64,000 nucleotides of DNA from Streptomyces sp. NBC_01233 (GCF_035989305.1 NZ_CP108514.1:2099501-2163500), one strand, 5' to 3'. Shown: positions 15,647-25,248, counted from the first letter of the stretch. Made by a program: numbers and translations. Notes: generated by a model not told the origin, from the letters alone.

Positions 15647-17878
15647 TCAGGGCAGGGGTGTGAGCTCGACCGGGAAACCGTTGAGCACCGCCGTGCCGGA
15701 CAGCCGGTCGAGCCGGGTGCCATTGAGCAGCTGGTTGACGTTGACACCGGGCGCGGCGGAGGCCACCGCGAGCCGGGCGCCCGCACGGTCGTGGCCCCAG
15801 CCGTGCGGGAGGCTCACCACGCCGGTGCGGACGGCGTCGGTGACCTCCACCGGCACCTCCAGGCTCCCGCCCTCGGCGGTGATCCGGGCCCGGCCGCCGT
15901 CGGTGAGGCCCAGCCGGCCGGCGTCCTGCGGGTGGACCTGCAGGGTGCAGCGGTTGGAACCTCCGGTGAGGGCCGGAACGTTGTGCAACCAGCTGTTGTT
16001 GGACCGCAGATGGCGGCGGCCCACGAGCACCAGGGTGGTGGGGCGGTCGGCGAGCGCCGCGCGCAGCCTGGGGAGCTCGGCCGCGATCGGGTCCGGGAGC
16101 AGCTCGATCCTGCCGCTGCGGGTCCTCAGCACGCCCGGGAGCCGGGGCCGCAGCGGGCCCAGGTCAATGCCGTGCGGGTGCGCGAGCAGCCGCTCCAGGC
16201 TGAGTTCCCCCTCGGCCGCGGCGCCGAACCGGTCTCCGTACGGCCCGAGTCGGAGCATCAGGTCGAGTCGGCGCTCGGGGCCGCTCTCACCGGTGAGGAG
16301 GCCGACGAGGCGCGCCGGGTCCTGCCCGTGGAGGGGAGAGCACGGGTCGGCGGTCTCCTTGGCGAGGGTGCCCTGGACGGCCAGCTCGTCGACGGCCTCC
16401 GGTCCGGCCGAACCGTGCATGCCGGAGACGGCCAGGACGAGGCGCGCGTGGATGTCGCACTCGTCGAGGCGGCCGGCTTCGAGGGGGACGGCGGCGCGCG
16501 TGTAGCGCACCTGGTTGCGGACGGCGAAGCCGTTGAAGGCGAAGTCGTGGTGTGCGCTCTGCGAGGGCGGCGGCGGGGGCAGGACGACGTGGGCGTGGCG
16601 TGAGGTCTCGTTCAGGTACGGGTCGACCGAGACCATGAAGTCGAGGCCGGCCAGCGCCCGGTCGAGCCGGTCGCCGTCGGGTGCGGACAGGACGGGATTC
16701 GCGGCGACGGCGATCAGGGCGCGGATCCGCCCCTCCCCCGGTGTCTCGATCTCTTCGGCCAGAGCGGCGGTGGGCAGTTCGCTCTTGACCTCGGGGTGAC
16801 CGCTGACCCGGCTGTGCCAGCGGCCGACGGCGAACCCCTTGCCGGGCCCGGCGGGGCGGGGCCGCGGGCCGGCGGCCGGGAGCGGGAAGAGGGCTCCGCC
16901 CGGCCGGTCGAGGTTGCCGGTGAGGATGTTCAGTACGTCGACCAGCCAGCTGGCCAGCGTGCCGTGCTCGACGGTGCAGCTGCCGATCCGCCCGTAGACG
17001 GCGGCGGTGGGCGCGGCCGCGAGCTCGCGGGCGAGGGTGCGGATCTCGTCGGCCGGGAGGTCGCAGGCGGGGGCCACGGCCTCAGGAGTGAAACTCCCGA
17101 GCGCGGCGGGGAGTTCCCCGAGTCCTTCGGTCCACTCGTCGAGGACGCCGGGGGCGGCGAGCTTCTCGGCGAGCAGCGTGTGCGCGAGGGCGGCGAGCAG
17201 CAGCGCGTCACTGCCGGGGCGCGGCGCGAGGTGACGGTCGGCGAGCGCGGCGGTACGGGTGCGGCGCGGGTCGACGACGATCAGGGTGCCGCCGCGGGCG
17301 CGCAGCGCCTTGAGCTTGCCGGGGAAGTCGGGGGCGGTGCACAGGGAGCCGTTGGACTCGACCGGGTTGGCGCCCAGGAGCAGCAGGAAGTCGGTCCGGT
17401 CGAGGTCGGGCACCGGAATGGCGAAGGGGTCGCCGAAGAGCAGCCCGCTGGAGACGTGCTTGGGCATCTGGTCGAGGGTGCTGGCGGTGAAGAGGTTACG
17501 GGTGGCCAGGGCCTTGAGGAGCAGCGGCGGGTAGAGGGCGCCCGCCATGGTGTGGACGTTCGGGTTGCCGAGGACCACGCCGACCGACTGGGGCCCGTAC
17601 TCCCGGACGAGCGCGGGAACGGCGGCGGCGATGGCGTCGTAGGCCTCCTCCCAGGTGGCCTCCTGCAGGCGGCCGTCGCGACGGACGAGGGGAGTGCGCA
17701 GCCGGTCGGGGTCGGCGTCGAGCTGTCCGAAGGCGGCGCCCTTGGGGCAGATGAAGCCCTTGCTGAACACGTCGTCGCGGTCACCGCGGGCGCCGGTGAC
17801 CGCGGCGCCTTCGATCGTCAGGGTGAGGCCGCAGGTGGCTTCGCAGAGGGGGCAGATGCGCAGGGCGGTGCGGGGCAT
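15647..17878 (-). CDS. Molybdopterin-dependent oxidoreductase (MopB, [4Fe-4S])
   Basis: 743 residues. The N-terminal iron-sulphur motif is CPLCEATCGL with a fourth cysteine in GFICPKG, followed by the MopB core (VLGNPNVHTMAGALYPPLL, LLLGANPVESNGS, PRRTRTAALADRH) and a C-terminal dinucleotide-binding domain (VHPQDAGRLGLTDGGRARIT, LPHGWGHDRAG). This is the formate dehydrogenase / assimilatory nitrate reductase superfamily. There is no Tat signal, so it is cytoplasmic, and no partner subunit is adjacent; the substrate is unclear. ATG 17878 is preceded by GGAGGGCCC. A TetR gene lies upstream on the same strand with a palindrome between them. Confidence 0.9.
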   Translation of the reverse strand: MPRTALRICPLCEATCGLTLTIEGAAVTGARGDRDDVFSKGFICPKGAAFGQLDADPDRLRTPLVRRDGRLQEATWEEAYDAIAAAVPALVREYGPQSVGVVLGNPNVHTMAGALYPPLLLKALATRNLFTASTLDQMPKHVSSGLLFGDPFAIPVPDLDRTDFLLLLGANPVESNGSLCTAPDFPGKLKALRARGGTLIVVDPRRTRTAALADRHLAPRPGSDALLLAALAHTLLAEKLAAPGVLDEWTEGLGELPAALGSFTPEAVAPACDLPADEIRTLARELAAAPTAAVYGRIGSCTVEHGTLASWLVDVLNILTGNLDRPGGALFPLPAAGPRPRPAGPGKGFAVGRWHSRVSGHPEVKSELPTAALAEEIETPGEGRIRALIAVAANPVLSAPDGDRLDRALAGLDFMVSVDPYLNETSRHAHVVLPPPPPSQSAHHDFAFNGFAVRNQVRYTRAAVPLEAGRLDECDIHARLVLAVSGMHGSAGPEAVDELAVQGTLAKETADPCSPLHGQDPARLVGLLTGESGPERRLDLMLRLGPYGDRFGAAAEGELSLERLLAHPHGIDLGPLRPRLPGVLRTRSGRIELLPDPIAAELPRLRAALADRPTTLVLVGRRHLRSNNSWLHNVPALTGGSNRCTLQVHPQDAGRLGLTDGGRARITAEGGSLEVPVEVTDAVRTGVVSLPHGWGHDRAGARLAVASAAPGVNVNQLLNGTRLDRLSGTAVLNGFPVELTPLP

Positions 17879-17931
17879 GGGCCCTCCATGGGCGGCAGGC
17901 TGCGGCACGGGCACGCGGGGAACACCGAGCA

Positions 17932-17943
17932 TACCGACCGGTA
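17932..17943. promoter_or_regulatory. TetR-type operator candidate before the MopB gene
   Basis: TACCGACCGGTA is an imperfect palindrome 54 bp upstream of the MopB start and downstream of the TetR gene at 18017-18640. It is probably the binding site of that regulator. Confidence 0.45.
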
Positions 17944-18016
17944 GGGACGGAGGGGAGGGGCGTGCGGGACCGATTGCGGGGCGGGGAGAGATCGGGCAGG
18001 GAGAGGCGGGGAGAAA

Positions 18017-18640
18017 TCAGTCCAGTACGCGGGCCAGGTAGGCGTGCATCATCGCGCGGGTCTCGGCGACGATGCCGGGATCCCCGGCCGGATCGGTCCG
18101 GAAGGCCAGCTGGATGAGGGCGTCGGTGGCTTCGACGGCAACGAGGACCGCCCGTTCGAGGGCGGCGTCGGGGGTCAGGCCGAGGTGTGTGGAGAGCAGT
18201 TCGGTCAGGCGTGCGGCGACCTGGTGGTTGGGGTCGGCCTCCGGGCCCTCGGGCGGCGGTGCGGGGACTCCGAAGTCGACGAGCGCGAATCCGGGGACAC
18301 TGCGCTTCATCGCCAGGTACTCGTCCAGTACGGCGTCCACGACCGGCCGCCAGTGGGTGGCCGGGAGGTCGGCGAGCCGGTCCGCGATGCCGTCGGCGTA
18401 GCGGTCCAGGTTGCGGTGGGCGAGGGCGATCGCCACGGCCCGCTTGTTGCCGAAGAAGCGGTAGACGGAGCCGATCGGCACTCCGGCGCGCAGGGCCACG
18501 GCGCGGGTGCTGAGGTTCTCGTACCCGGTCTCGTCCAGCAGCTCGGCGCAGGCGTCGAGGATCCGGGCGAGCCGGTCGGCGCTGCGCTGCTGCACGGGCG
18601 TGCGGCGCAGTGAGTGGGCGGGAGGCACGGGGTCCATCAT
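18017..18640 (-). CDS. TetR-family regulator
   Basis: 207 residues. DNA-binding domain: RLARILDACAELLDETGYEN, LSTRAVALRAGVPIGSVYRF, FGNKRAVAIALAHRNLDRY. GAGGAGGGGC directly precedes the ATG. It lies upstream of MopB on the same strand, 139 bp away with an operator-like site between. It is also 33 bp downstream of the polytopic membrane protein gene, so it could be the last gene of that operon. Which unit it controls is not settled by sequence. Confidence 0.9.
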   Translation of the reverse strand: MMDPVPPAHSLRRTPVQQRSADRLARILDACAELLDETGYENLSTRAVALRAGVPIGSVYRFFGNKRAVAIALAHRNLDRYADGIADRLADLPATHWRPVVDAVLDEYLAMKRSVPGFALVDFGVPAPPPEGPEADPNHQVAARLTELLSTHLGLTPDAALERAVLVAVEATDALIQLAFRTDPAGDPGIVAETRAMMHAYLARVLD

Positions 18641-18672
18641 GCCCCTCCTCGCTTCCGGGGTCGGCGGGGGCC

Positions 18673-20034
18673 TCAGTTCAGCAGGAGGCTGAGACCGCCG
18701 ACGGTGTACGTGATCATCAGCGCGAGCAGCGGCAGTTGTCCAGCCACCGCCTTGGCCGGCGGGAAGAGGCGTACGGAGCGGTCGTGTGCGGCGACCACGC
18801 CGAGCACGTGCCCGGTGACGACGGCGACGACCTGGAGGGCGGCGAGGGTCCCGGGACCCAGCGGTGGGGCGGGTTCTGGGGCGTTGTCAGTGCCCAATGC
18901 CATGCTTACTGTGCGTGGTCCTTCGACTACCAGGAGGGAGAAGTAGTGGGCGATGAGATAGCCGAGTGCGATCGGTACCAGTGAGTGCGCGAAGGCGGTC
19001 AGCGGGCCGGGGTGCGGGCCGCTGACGAGGCGGGTGGCCGCCGCGCACAGGCAGTACAGGGTGGCGACGAGGGCGATGGAGGCGAGCAGTCCGATTGTGG
19101 CCGCGGGGGTGCGGCCGAGGGGGGAGGTCTGTAGGGCGTTGATCCAGGAGGGGTTGTCGGAGAAACCGTCGTAGGCGGTGGAGCCGAGCAGGACGCAGAC
19201 GGTGGCGACGAGTCCGGGCCGCTCGGGTGTCGCGTCGAGTCCGCGGAAGGGGTTGCGGAGTATGAGGCGGCCGTCGCTGCGACGGCCGAGGGGGGAGAGC
19301 CGGGCCAGGAGGGCGGAGTACGCCTCGAAGGCGTCTCCGTCGTCGAACCAGCGCTCGCCGAAGCGGGCGGCGAGCAGCAGCTGGGTGGTTGCGTAGGTGG
19401 CGAGGGCGATCAGGAGGGTGGTGGTGGATGCGGGATCAGGAGCGACGAGTTCGAGCCAGGTGAAGCCGAACAGGCCGACGGCGGCGGGCCATTGCCCCAG
19501 CCGGGCGGGGAGGGGGCGACCGGGACCGGGGCGGCGCAGGGCTCGGGAGAGCAGGCGGTGCAGGGTGCGGAGCGGGTTGAGCAGGCGCCAGACGGGGCCG
19601 AGGAAGAGGGAGGCGGGCACGAGTCCGACCCAGAGGAGGACGTAGACGGCGCCGGGAGCGGGGTTGTGCGCGGGGTCGTCGGGACCGAGGAGGAGGTGGA
19701 GCAGGACGGCGAGTGCGGCGGCGAGTCCCAGTCCGCGCAGGGTGGTTCGGGTGGTCGGCGCGTCGGCCACCCGCTGGAGGACGGCGGGCAGGGCGAGGCC
19801 CGAGCGTTCGCCGCGGAAGCGGGAGGTGGACCAGAGGAGGCCGAGCGCGAGGAAGGAGACGAACAGTGCGGCGAAGGCACCGGCGAAGGCGTAGAAGGGA
19901 GAGATCGGCAGATCGTGCTGGGAGCCGATCCCGTGCGCGAGCGCGGTGAGCGGATCGGTCGGGTGAAGGACCACGCCCTGACCGACCCCGCCACCGACCG
20001 CGCCCGGGGCGGGGCCCGGCCCGACGGGGCTCAC
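18673..20034 (-). CDS. Polytopic membrane protein of unknown function
   Basis: About 453 residues from GTG 20034; GTG 19974 is an alternative start and no strong ribosome site is visible at either. After the conserved-looking phrase LAHGIGSQHDLPISPFYAFA there are about 10-11 hydrophobic segments (FAALFVSFLALGLLW, LAAALAVLLHLLLG, YVLLWVGLVPASLFLGP, and several near the C terminus, ending TYTVGGLSLLLN). The HGxGSxxDLPIP-like opening recurs in uncharacterised actinobacterial membrane proteins. The reading frame stays open upstream through an (Arg-Thr)n tract encoded by a hexanucleotide repeat, which is unlikely to be translated. Third gene of a beta-helix / lipoprotein / membrane protein set. 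Confidence 0.75.
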   Translation of the reverse strand: MSPVGPGPAPGAVGGGVGQGVVLHPTDPLTALAHGIGSQHDLPISPFYAFAGAFAALFVSFLALGLLWSTSRFRGERSGLALPAVLQRVADAPTTRTTLRGLGLAAALAVLLHLLLGPDDPAHNPAPGAVYVLLWVGLVPASLFLGPVWRLLNPLRTLHRLLSRALRRPGPGRPLPARLGQWPAAVGLFGFTWLELVAPDPASTTTLLIALATYATTQLLLAARFGERWFDDGDAFEAYSALLARLSPLGRRSDGRLILRNPFRGLDATPERPGLVATVCVLLGSTAYDGFSDNPSWINALQTSPLGRTPAATIGLLASIALVATLYCLCAAATRLVSGPHPGPLTAFAHSLVPIALGYLIAHYFSLLVVEGPRTVSMALGTDNAPEPAPPLGPGTLAALQVVAVVTGHVLGVVAAHDRSVRLFPPAKAVAGQLPLLALMITYTVGGLSLLLN

Positions 20035-20112
20035 CACCGGCCGGCCAGGGGCGGCGTCCCGCCGCGGACACGCCCTGAGAGGACTGACGTCCCGGACTCG
20101 GACTCGGGCCCC

Positions 20113-20184
20113 GGTCCGGGTCCGGGTCCGGGTCCGGGTCCGGGTCCTGGTCCTGGTCCGGGTCCGGGTCCTGGTCCGGGTCCT
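20113..20184. repeat. Hexanucleotide array, 12 copies of GGTCC(G/T)
   Basis: Twelve perfect-register copies of GGTCCG or GGTCCT fill 72 bp in the 358-bp gap between the lipoprotein stop (20393) and the membrane protein start (20034). The rest of this gap holds no gene that I can support. Such arrays are prone to copy-number change; on the minus strand it lies in the leader of the downstream gene. Confidence 0.9.
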
Positions 20185-20392
20185 GGGAGCCGGGCGAGGC
20201 TGCCGCGGGGTGGATCCCGTCGGACCGCTGCCCCGCCGGGGGCGACCGGAGCGACGGCGGGCTCGTGGCCGGCGCCTCGGCCGCGATGGGCGCAGGGGCC
20301 GGCCCCCTGGGCGAAGTGGGCGGAAGGTGCGGCGCTTCGGCCCCGTTGGCCCCGGTCGCCCGTCCGGGGCCACGCGGCGAGCGGCGGCGGTT

Positions 20393-21301
20393 TCATCGGA
20401 CGAGAAGTTGGGTCAGGACGAGGTTGGACTCGTGGGTTTCGACTTCGAAGAGTCCCGTGCGGTCGGCTGTCAGGATCAGGGTGGCCTCCTGGCCTGCCGG
20501 CAGGGCGAGTTCCTTGTCGTAGCCGTGGACGTGCAAGGTGTCCGCCCGGTCGCTCGTCACCCGCAGGGCGACGCGCTCCCCGCGCCGCAGCTCGGTGCGG
20601 GCGGGGGCGGGGCTGACCTTGCCGTCCCGGACGGTGACGGTGACCGTCCGGTCGGCCTGCTGCTGGTCCGGTGGCTTCGGTGCGGCCTCGGTCTCGCCGT
20701 GGCCGTGGCCCGCGGAGGAGCCCGGGGTGGCGGTGAGCTGGGTCGTGGCCTGCACCGGCTTGCCGGACACCGCCCATGCGGTGTGGTCGTCCGCGTAGAG
20801 GCGGACGGTCAGGGTGTGCGCGCCCTCGGGCACCTGCGTGGCGGGCAGGTGGAACCACGGGCCGTACAGCCGGGCCAGCTTGCGTCCGTCGAGCTCCAGG
20901 TGGGCATGGCCGGCTCCCGGGAGGGCGGCGCCGCCGGTGCTGTCGGGGGTGAAGCGGTAGTTCTTCACCGCCAGTTGGAGGTTCCAGCCGTCCTCGGAGT
21001 CCGGGCGGACCGTCAGCTGGACCTCCGGCGCGCCCTGTGCCGGGACCTCTCGGAGCCGGTGGCCGGCGCCGTCGTCCGCGGTGAGCAGGTTGCCCACGCT
21101 GCCGGAGGCCTGCTCGTGGCTGGTGCCGGGCTTGTGGTGGGTGGTGGCCCGTCCGCCGCAGCCCGTCGCCGCGCCGCACGCCAGAAGCAGGGCGAGGGCG
21201 AGCAGGGCCGCGCTGCGGGCGGCTCGGCGGGGCCTGCCGGCCGCGCGGGGCGGCGTACGGCAGGCGTCGCACCGGATGTCGTCGTCGGGGCGGCCGGTCA
21301 C
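20393..21301 (-). CDS. Lipoprotein with cupredoxin-like C-terminal domain
   Basis: 302 residues from GTG 21301 (AGGAGGCCAGCC upstream). The N terminus carries CDACRTPPRAAG, then a hydrophobic stretch ARSAALLALALLLACGAATG ending in a lipobox-like cysteine, so it is probably exported and lipidated. The middle region has HAHLELDGRKLARLYGPWFH and a second domain follows a His/Gly/Glu linker (SSAGHGHGETEA). The C-terminal 100 residues (LRRGERVALRVTSDRADTLH, then VHGYDKELALPAGQ) resemble the plastocyanin-like fold of periplasmic copper proteins, with His residues that could bind metal. Function unknown; a role in copper or redox handling at the membrane is inference. Confidence 0.7.
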   Translation of the reverse strand: MTGRPDDDIRCDACRTPPRAAGRPRRAARSAALLALALLLACGAATGCGGRATTHHKPGTSHEQASGSVGNLLTADDGAGHRLREVPAQGAPEVQLTVRPDSEDGWNLQLAVKNYRFTPDSTGGAALPGAGHAHLELDGRKLARLYGPWFHLPATQVPEGAHTLTVRLYADDHTAWAVSGKPVQATTQLTATPGSSAGHGHGETEAAPKPPDQQQADRTVTVTVRDGKVSPAPARTELRRGERVALRVTSDRADTLHVHGYDKELALPAGQEATLILTADRTGLFEVETHESNLVLTQLLVR

Positions 21302-21337
21302 GGCTGGCCTCCTGAGGTCTGGGCGCTCGTGAAGGTC

Positions 21338-21479
21338 GGGGCGGCGGTCACGGGGCCGGGTCCGGGTCCGGGGTCGCCCGGGGTTCGGCGTGCGCCGCGC
21401 CGAAGGGCGGCTTCCCGTGGTCGTGGCGTCCCGGGGCTGCCGGGGCGTCCGGGGCGGCGGTCACGGGGCCGGGTCCGGG
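21338..21479. repeat. 29-bp direct repeat flanking the end of the beta-helix gene
   Basis: An identical 29-bp segment occurs at 21338-21366 and 21451-21479, 113 bp apart. The inner copy spans the stop codon of the beta-helix protein (21461). In another frame the intervening DNA encodes a similar ending (TPDPDPAP versus TPDPAP). This looks like a tandem duplication of the gene tail. Confidence 0.75.
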
Positions 21480-23599
21480 GTTGCCGGGGATTCGGGGGCC
21501 GCCGCGTGGAGGGCCGGGGCGGGGCCGGCGGGGACCGGGGCGCGGTCGCCCGCGGGGTCGCCGCCCGGGCCGGAGGGGCGGGCCGGGGTGCCCGGGCGGG
21601 CCGAGGCCACGACCGCCCACAGGACCCAGACGACGGCCACCAGGGCCCGTACCCAGGCGGGGCTCAGAGGGGTCCAGGGGATCATCAGGGCGGCCTTGTC
21701 GAAGGCATCCAGCAGGGTGAGCCCGGCCAGCAGCAGGGTCAGGCGGGCCAGCCAGGGGCGGCTGGGGCGCAGCGCGAGGCCGACGCCCGTCCACCACAGG
21801 CCGAGCAGGAAGAGGGCGAGGGCCGGGACGAAGGTGGCGGTGAGCCCTGCCGTGGAGCCGGCCACGTCCAGGGCCAGGCCCGCCAGGCCGAGGAGCGAGG
21901 CGGCCGTGCCCAGCCGGGAGCCGCGCAGGCGGCGGCCCCACAGGACCCCGCCGACCAGCAGCAGGACGGCCGCGACGGCGAGCGCGAGCTGGGTCTCCAC
22001 CCGTTCCAGGCCGCGCGCGCCGTACCAGTCGCAGCCGGCCGGGAGTTTGCGTGCCTGGACGTTGTAGTCGGCGCAGACGAGGAGTTGGACCAGCTTGACC
22101 GGTTCGCCGACCAGCCGGGCCGACGCCCCCGAGACGGCGCCCCGGCGGTCACCGCACTGCGGGACCGTGCCCGGGGTGGAGCCGTCGGGGCCGTCCTGCC
22201 AGCAGTTGCCGCGGCCCTGCCCGTCCCACCACACGTCCATGCCGTTGGGGCGGGCGGCGCCGGACTTGTCCTTGCCCATGACGTTCCCGGCGTACCGGTT
22301 GTGGTGGGAGGTGTCCGTCTGCTTCGACCATTGCTCCTCGCCCCGGATGAAGGCGGGGACCGCGCTGAGGAAGAAGCCGGCGCGCCGGTGCCCGTACACC
22401 CAGTTGTCCTCGTACAGGTTCCAGTTGCCGCCCGCGGTGATGATGCCGGTGCCGGGCGGCATGGAGATCTGCGGGCAGACGACGCCGCGTTCGTAGCCGC
22501 GCTCGATCGGTGGCTTGGCGCAGGTGCCGTCGGCGACGTGGTGGTAGTAGTCCTGGTTGTTGTCGTGGATCAGGTTCCGCTCGAACTTGGCGTGGTTCTG
22601 CGGGAGCCCGGGGTGGCCGGGGAAGGCGCTGTCCATCGAGGCGCCGCCCATGTTCTGGTCGAACTCGTTGTCGTGGACCCAGACCGAGTCGCCCGCGGTG
22701 CCGGAGTAGCCGACCATGTTGTGGTGGCTGCGGCAGCCGGTGATCTCGATGGAGTAGCGGGGGACGTCGTAGCCGCGGCCGTCGTTGATGTCGGAGGCGC
22801 TGCCGGGGTAGATGCCGGAGTCGCCGTTCCCGTACGACTCGCAGTTCTTGTAGAGCCCGTGGTCGCTGGCGAAGGTCAGGAAGCCGTACTCGTCGTTCCA
22901 GCGGGTCAGCACGTCGTCGATGACGAAGCCGTCGCCCGCGAGCACGTAGAGCGAGTTGAAGGTGGTGCGCTGGGCGGTGAAGTTGCGGAAGTAGATGCCG
23001 TTGGACTGGTCGGCTCGGATGGCGTTCAGCTTCTGGTACTTGGCATCGACGACCACGTCCAGGCGGGTCGCGCCCGTGCCCTCGATCTGCAGGTTCGTCT
23101 TGCCGAGGATCGCGACGAGGTTCTGGTTGTGCCGGCACCGGACCTGCTGCTCGTACGACAGGATCTGGTAGCCGAGTGAGGACTCGGGGGCCTTCAGTGC
23201 GGCGCACTCCCCCGTCGGCTTCGGGAGCGAGGGCTCCTCCTCGTACAGGCCGGGGAGGATCGCGATGTTCATCCCGGGCCGGTCGACGGCGTCGACGGCC
23301 TCCTGGAGGTGGCGGTAGCCGCTCTTCTCGCACCGCTCGTACAGGGCGAGGTTGCGCTGGCGGAGCTCTTCCGGGAAGGCGGATATCCGGCGTTCGAAGG
23401 CGGGCCGGTCGGTCTTGCAGACGACCAGGTCGGGCTCGGCCTTGCGGTATTCCGGTACGGATCCGGAGCCGTCCGGGAGGGTGACCGGGCGCTCCTCGTG
23501 CGCGCGGGCGGCGGGCGCCGCGGCGAAGAGGGTCAGGAGGGCAAGGAGGGCGGCGAGGAGCGCCGCCGGCACGGCAGGGAACCTGCGGGTCCACGACAT
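21461..23599 (-). CDS. Exported right-handed beta-helix protein with C-terminal membrane domain
   Basis: 712 residues. Signal peptide: [20 protein letters not shown] followed by AAPAARAHE. Residues 60-500 are a parallel beta-helix of NosD/pectate-lyase type (repeats such as [79 protein letters not shown]) with several conserved Cys. Residues 540-680 hold four or five membrane segments ([63 protein letters not shown]), ending in a Pro/Ala-rich tail. The helix domain therefore sits outside the cell, tethered. First gene of the three-gene envelope set; no enzymatic residue can be assigned. ATG 23599 was chosen because the longer reading frame to 23932 runs through the intergenic repeat. Confidence 0.8.
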   Translation of the reverse strand: MSWTRRFPAVPAALLAALLALLTLFAAAPAARAHEERPVTLPDGSGSVPEYRKAEPDLVVCKTDRPAFERRISAFPEELRQRNLALYERCEKSGYRHLQEAVDAVDRPGMNIAILPGLYEEEPSLPKPTGECAALKAPESSLGYQILSYEQQVRCRHNQNLVAILGKTNLQIEGTGATRLDVVVDAKYQKLNAIRADQSNGIYFRNFTAQRTTFNSLYVLAGDGFVIDDVLTRWNDEYGFLTFASDHGLYKNCESYGNGDSGIYPGSASDINDGRGYDVPRYSIEITGCRSHHNMVGYSGTAGDSVWVHDNEFDQNMGGASMDSAFPGHPGLPQNHAKFERNLIHDNNQDYYHHVADGTCAKPPIERGYERGVVCPQISMPPGTGIITAGGNWNLYEDNWVYGHRRAGFFLSAVPAFIRGEEQWSKQTDTSHHNRYAGNVMGKDKSGAARPNGMDVWWDGQGRGNCWQDGPDGSTPGTVPQCGDRRGAVSGASARLVGEPVKLVQLLVCADYNVQARKLPAGCDWYGARGLERVETQLALAVAAVLLLVGGVLWGRRLRGSRLGTAASLLGLAGLALDVAGSTAGLTATFVPALALFLLGLWWTGVGLALRPSRPWLARLTLLLAGLTLLDAFDKAALMIPWTPLSPAWVRALVAVVWVLWAVVASARPGTPARPSGPGGDPAGDRAPVPAGPAPALHAAAPESPATPDPAP

Positions 23600-23642
23600 G
23601 CGCGTGAGAGTAGAGCAATGTTCATCTTTTTGGATCCCCTTC

Positions 23643-23726
23643 TGCGCGAATCCGTTCCGGGACTGCGCGAATCCGTCCAGGGTCTGCGCGGATCTGTCCC
23701 GAGACTGCGTGAATCCGTCCCGGGTT
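23643..23726. repeat. Four tandem 21-bp repeats between the divergent beta-helix and hmgA genes
   Basis: Units start at 23643, 23664, 23685 and 23706, with consensus TGCGCGAATCCGTCCCGGGA plus one base; each differs by two to four bases. The 21-bp period equals two helical turns, so a protein could bind every unit on the same face. They lie 44 bp upstream of the beta-helix start and 67 bp before the hmgA -35 element. Confidence 0.9.
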
Positions 23727-23792
23727 CCGGATTCCGGGTCCTGGCCCGCCCGACAACCCGGCCCCCCGGCAGCCCGAGACCCCGAGACCCCG

Positions 23793-23836
23793 TTGACGCA
23801 CGGGCCACGGAATCCTACTGTCGACCATAGGATTCC
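23793..23836 (+). promoter_or_regulatory. hmgA promoter with overlapping palindromic operator
   Basis: TTGACG (23793-23798), a 17-bp spacer and TACTGT (23816-23821) form a good sigma70/HrdB-type promoter. It is overlapped by a perfect inverted repeat, GGAATCCTA (23809-23817) and TAGGATTCC (23828-23836) with 10 bp between. A repressor bound there would cover the -10. The GntR/HutC gene just downstream of hmgA is the obvious candidate. Confidence 0.7.
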
Positions 23837-23858
23837 TTCGACGGAGCGGGAGCAGCAC

Positions 23859-25184
23859 ATGAGCGAGCAGGCCGGCAGCGAGCAGGCCAGGAAGACGGCA
23901 GAGGGACTGGAGTACCTCACCGGCTTCGGCAACGAGCACAGCTCGGAGGCTGTCCCCGGCGCCCTCCCGCTCGGCCGGAACTCGCCCCAGCGCGCACCCC
24001 TCGGCCTCTACGCCGAGCAGCTCAGCGGCAGCGCCTTCACCGAGCCCCGCACCCACAACCGCCGCTCGTGGCTCTACCGGATCCGCCCCTCGGCCGCGCA
24101 CCCGCCCTTCACCCGGATCGACAACGGGGCCCTGCGCACCGCGCCCTTCACCGAGGCGGCGGACCCGAACCGGCTCCGCTGGAACCCGCTGCCCGACCCG
24201 GCCCCCGGCACCGACTTCCTGTCCGGCCTGTGGACCCTCGGCGGCAACGGCGACGCGGCCCAGCGCGCCGGCATGGCCATCCACCTCTACTCCGCCAACT
24301 CGTCCATGACGGACCGGGTGTTCAGCGACTCCGACGGCGAGCTGCTGATCGTCCCCGAGCGCGGCGGACTGCTCCTGCGCACCGAGCTCGGCCTGCTCGC
24401 CGCCCGGCCGGGCGACGTGGCCCTCATCCCGCGCGGGGTCCGCTTCCGCGTCGAGCTGCTGGACGCCGACGCCCGCGGCTACGTCTGCGAGAACTACGGC
24501 CAGCCCTTCGAGCTGCCGAACCTGGGCCCGATCGGCGCCAACGGCCTCGCCGCCGCACGGGACTTCCAGGCCCCGGTGGCGGCGTACGAGGACGTCGAGC
24601 GCCCGACCGAGGTGATCAACAAGTTCTGCGGCAACCTCTGGTCGGCCACCTACGACCACTCCCCGCTCGACGTGGTCGCCTGGCACGGCAGCCACGTCCC
24701 GTACGTCTACGACCTGCACCGCTTCAACGTCCTGGGCTCGATCAGCTACGACCACCCCGACCCGTCGATCTTCACGGTCCTGACCTCGCCCTCCGACACC
24801 CCGGGCCTGGCGGGCGTGGACTTCGTGGTCTTCGCGCCGCGCTGGCTGGTCGGCGAGGACACCTTCCGCCCGCCCTACTTCCACCGCAACGTCATGAGCG
24901 AGTACATGGGCCTCGTCGAGGGCGCCTACGACGCCAAGGCCGAAGGCTTCGTCCCCGGCGGCGGCTCGCTCCACAACATGATGTCCGCGCACGGCCCCGA
25001 CCGGGAGACCTTCGACCGGGCGAGCGCCGCCGAGCTGAAGCCGCAGAAGATCGACGACGGCCTGGCCTTCATGTTCGAGACCCGCTGGCCGATCACCGCC
25101 ACCGCCCAGGCGGCCGGCGCCGATCACCTCCAGCGCGGCTACGACGACGTGTGGCAGGGTCTGCAGCGCCACTTCCGCGCCTGA
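23859..25184 (+). CDS. hmgA: Homogentisate 1,2-dioxygenase
   Basis: 441 residues, normal family length. It opens the aromatic ring of homogentisate to maleylacetoacetate in tyrosine/phenylalanine catabolism using Fe(II) and O2. Family signatures: [20 protein letters not shown] at the N terminus, [13 protein letters not shown], and the metal-ligand region [14 protein letters not shown] (His and Glu) with [11 protein letters not shown] (His). ATG 23859 is preceded by GGAGCGGGAG. Other pathway enzymes (maleylacetoacetate isomerase, fumarylacetoacetase) are not adjacent. A GntR regulator follows 64 bp downstream. Confidence 0.98.
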   Translation: MSEQAGSEQARKTAEGLEYLTGFGNEHSSEAVPGALPLGRNSPQRAPLGLYAEQLSGSAFTEPRTHNRRSWLYRIRPSAAHPPFTRIDNGALRTAPFTEAADPNRLRWNPLPDPAPGTDFLSGLWTLGGNGDAAQRAGMAIHLYSANSSMTDRVFSDSDGELLIVPERGGLLLRTELGLLAARPGDVALIPRGVRFRVELLDADARGYVCENYGQPFELPNLGPIGANGLAAARDFQAPVAAYEDVERPTEVINKFCGNLWSATYDHSPLDVVAWHGSHVPYVYDLHRFNVLGSISYDHPDPSIFTVLTSPSDTPGLAGVDFVVFAPRWLVGEDTFRPPYFHRNVMSEYMGLVEGAYDAKAEGFVPGGGSLHNMMSAHGPDRETFDRASAAELKPQKIDDGLAFMFETRWPITATAQAAGADHLQRGYDDVWQGLQRHFRA

Positions 25185-25248
25185 CCTGCACTGCATACCC
25201 TGCAGGCGCTGCACGTCACCCCCTGTCCAGCCGTTCGGAGATCCACCC

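Noticed and set aside
18780..20373. Extended 566-residue version of the membrane protein with an (Arg-Thr)n N terminus
   Set aside because: The extra region is encoded by the hexanucleotide array, has no ribosome site, and is unlike a signal or membrane N terminus.
23600..23932. N-terminal extension of the beta-helix protein across the 21-bp repeats
   Set aside because: The signal peptide begins at 23599, and the extension would run across the hmgA promoter.
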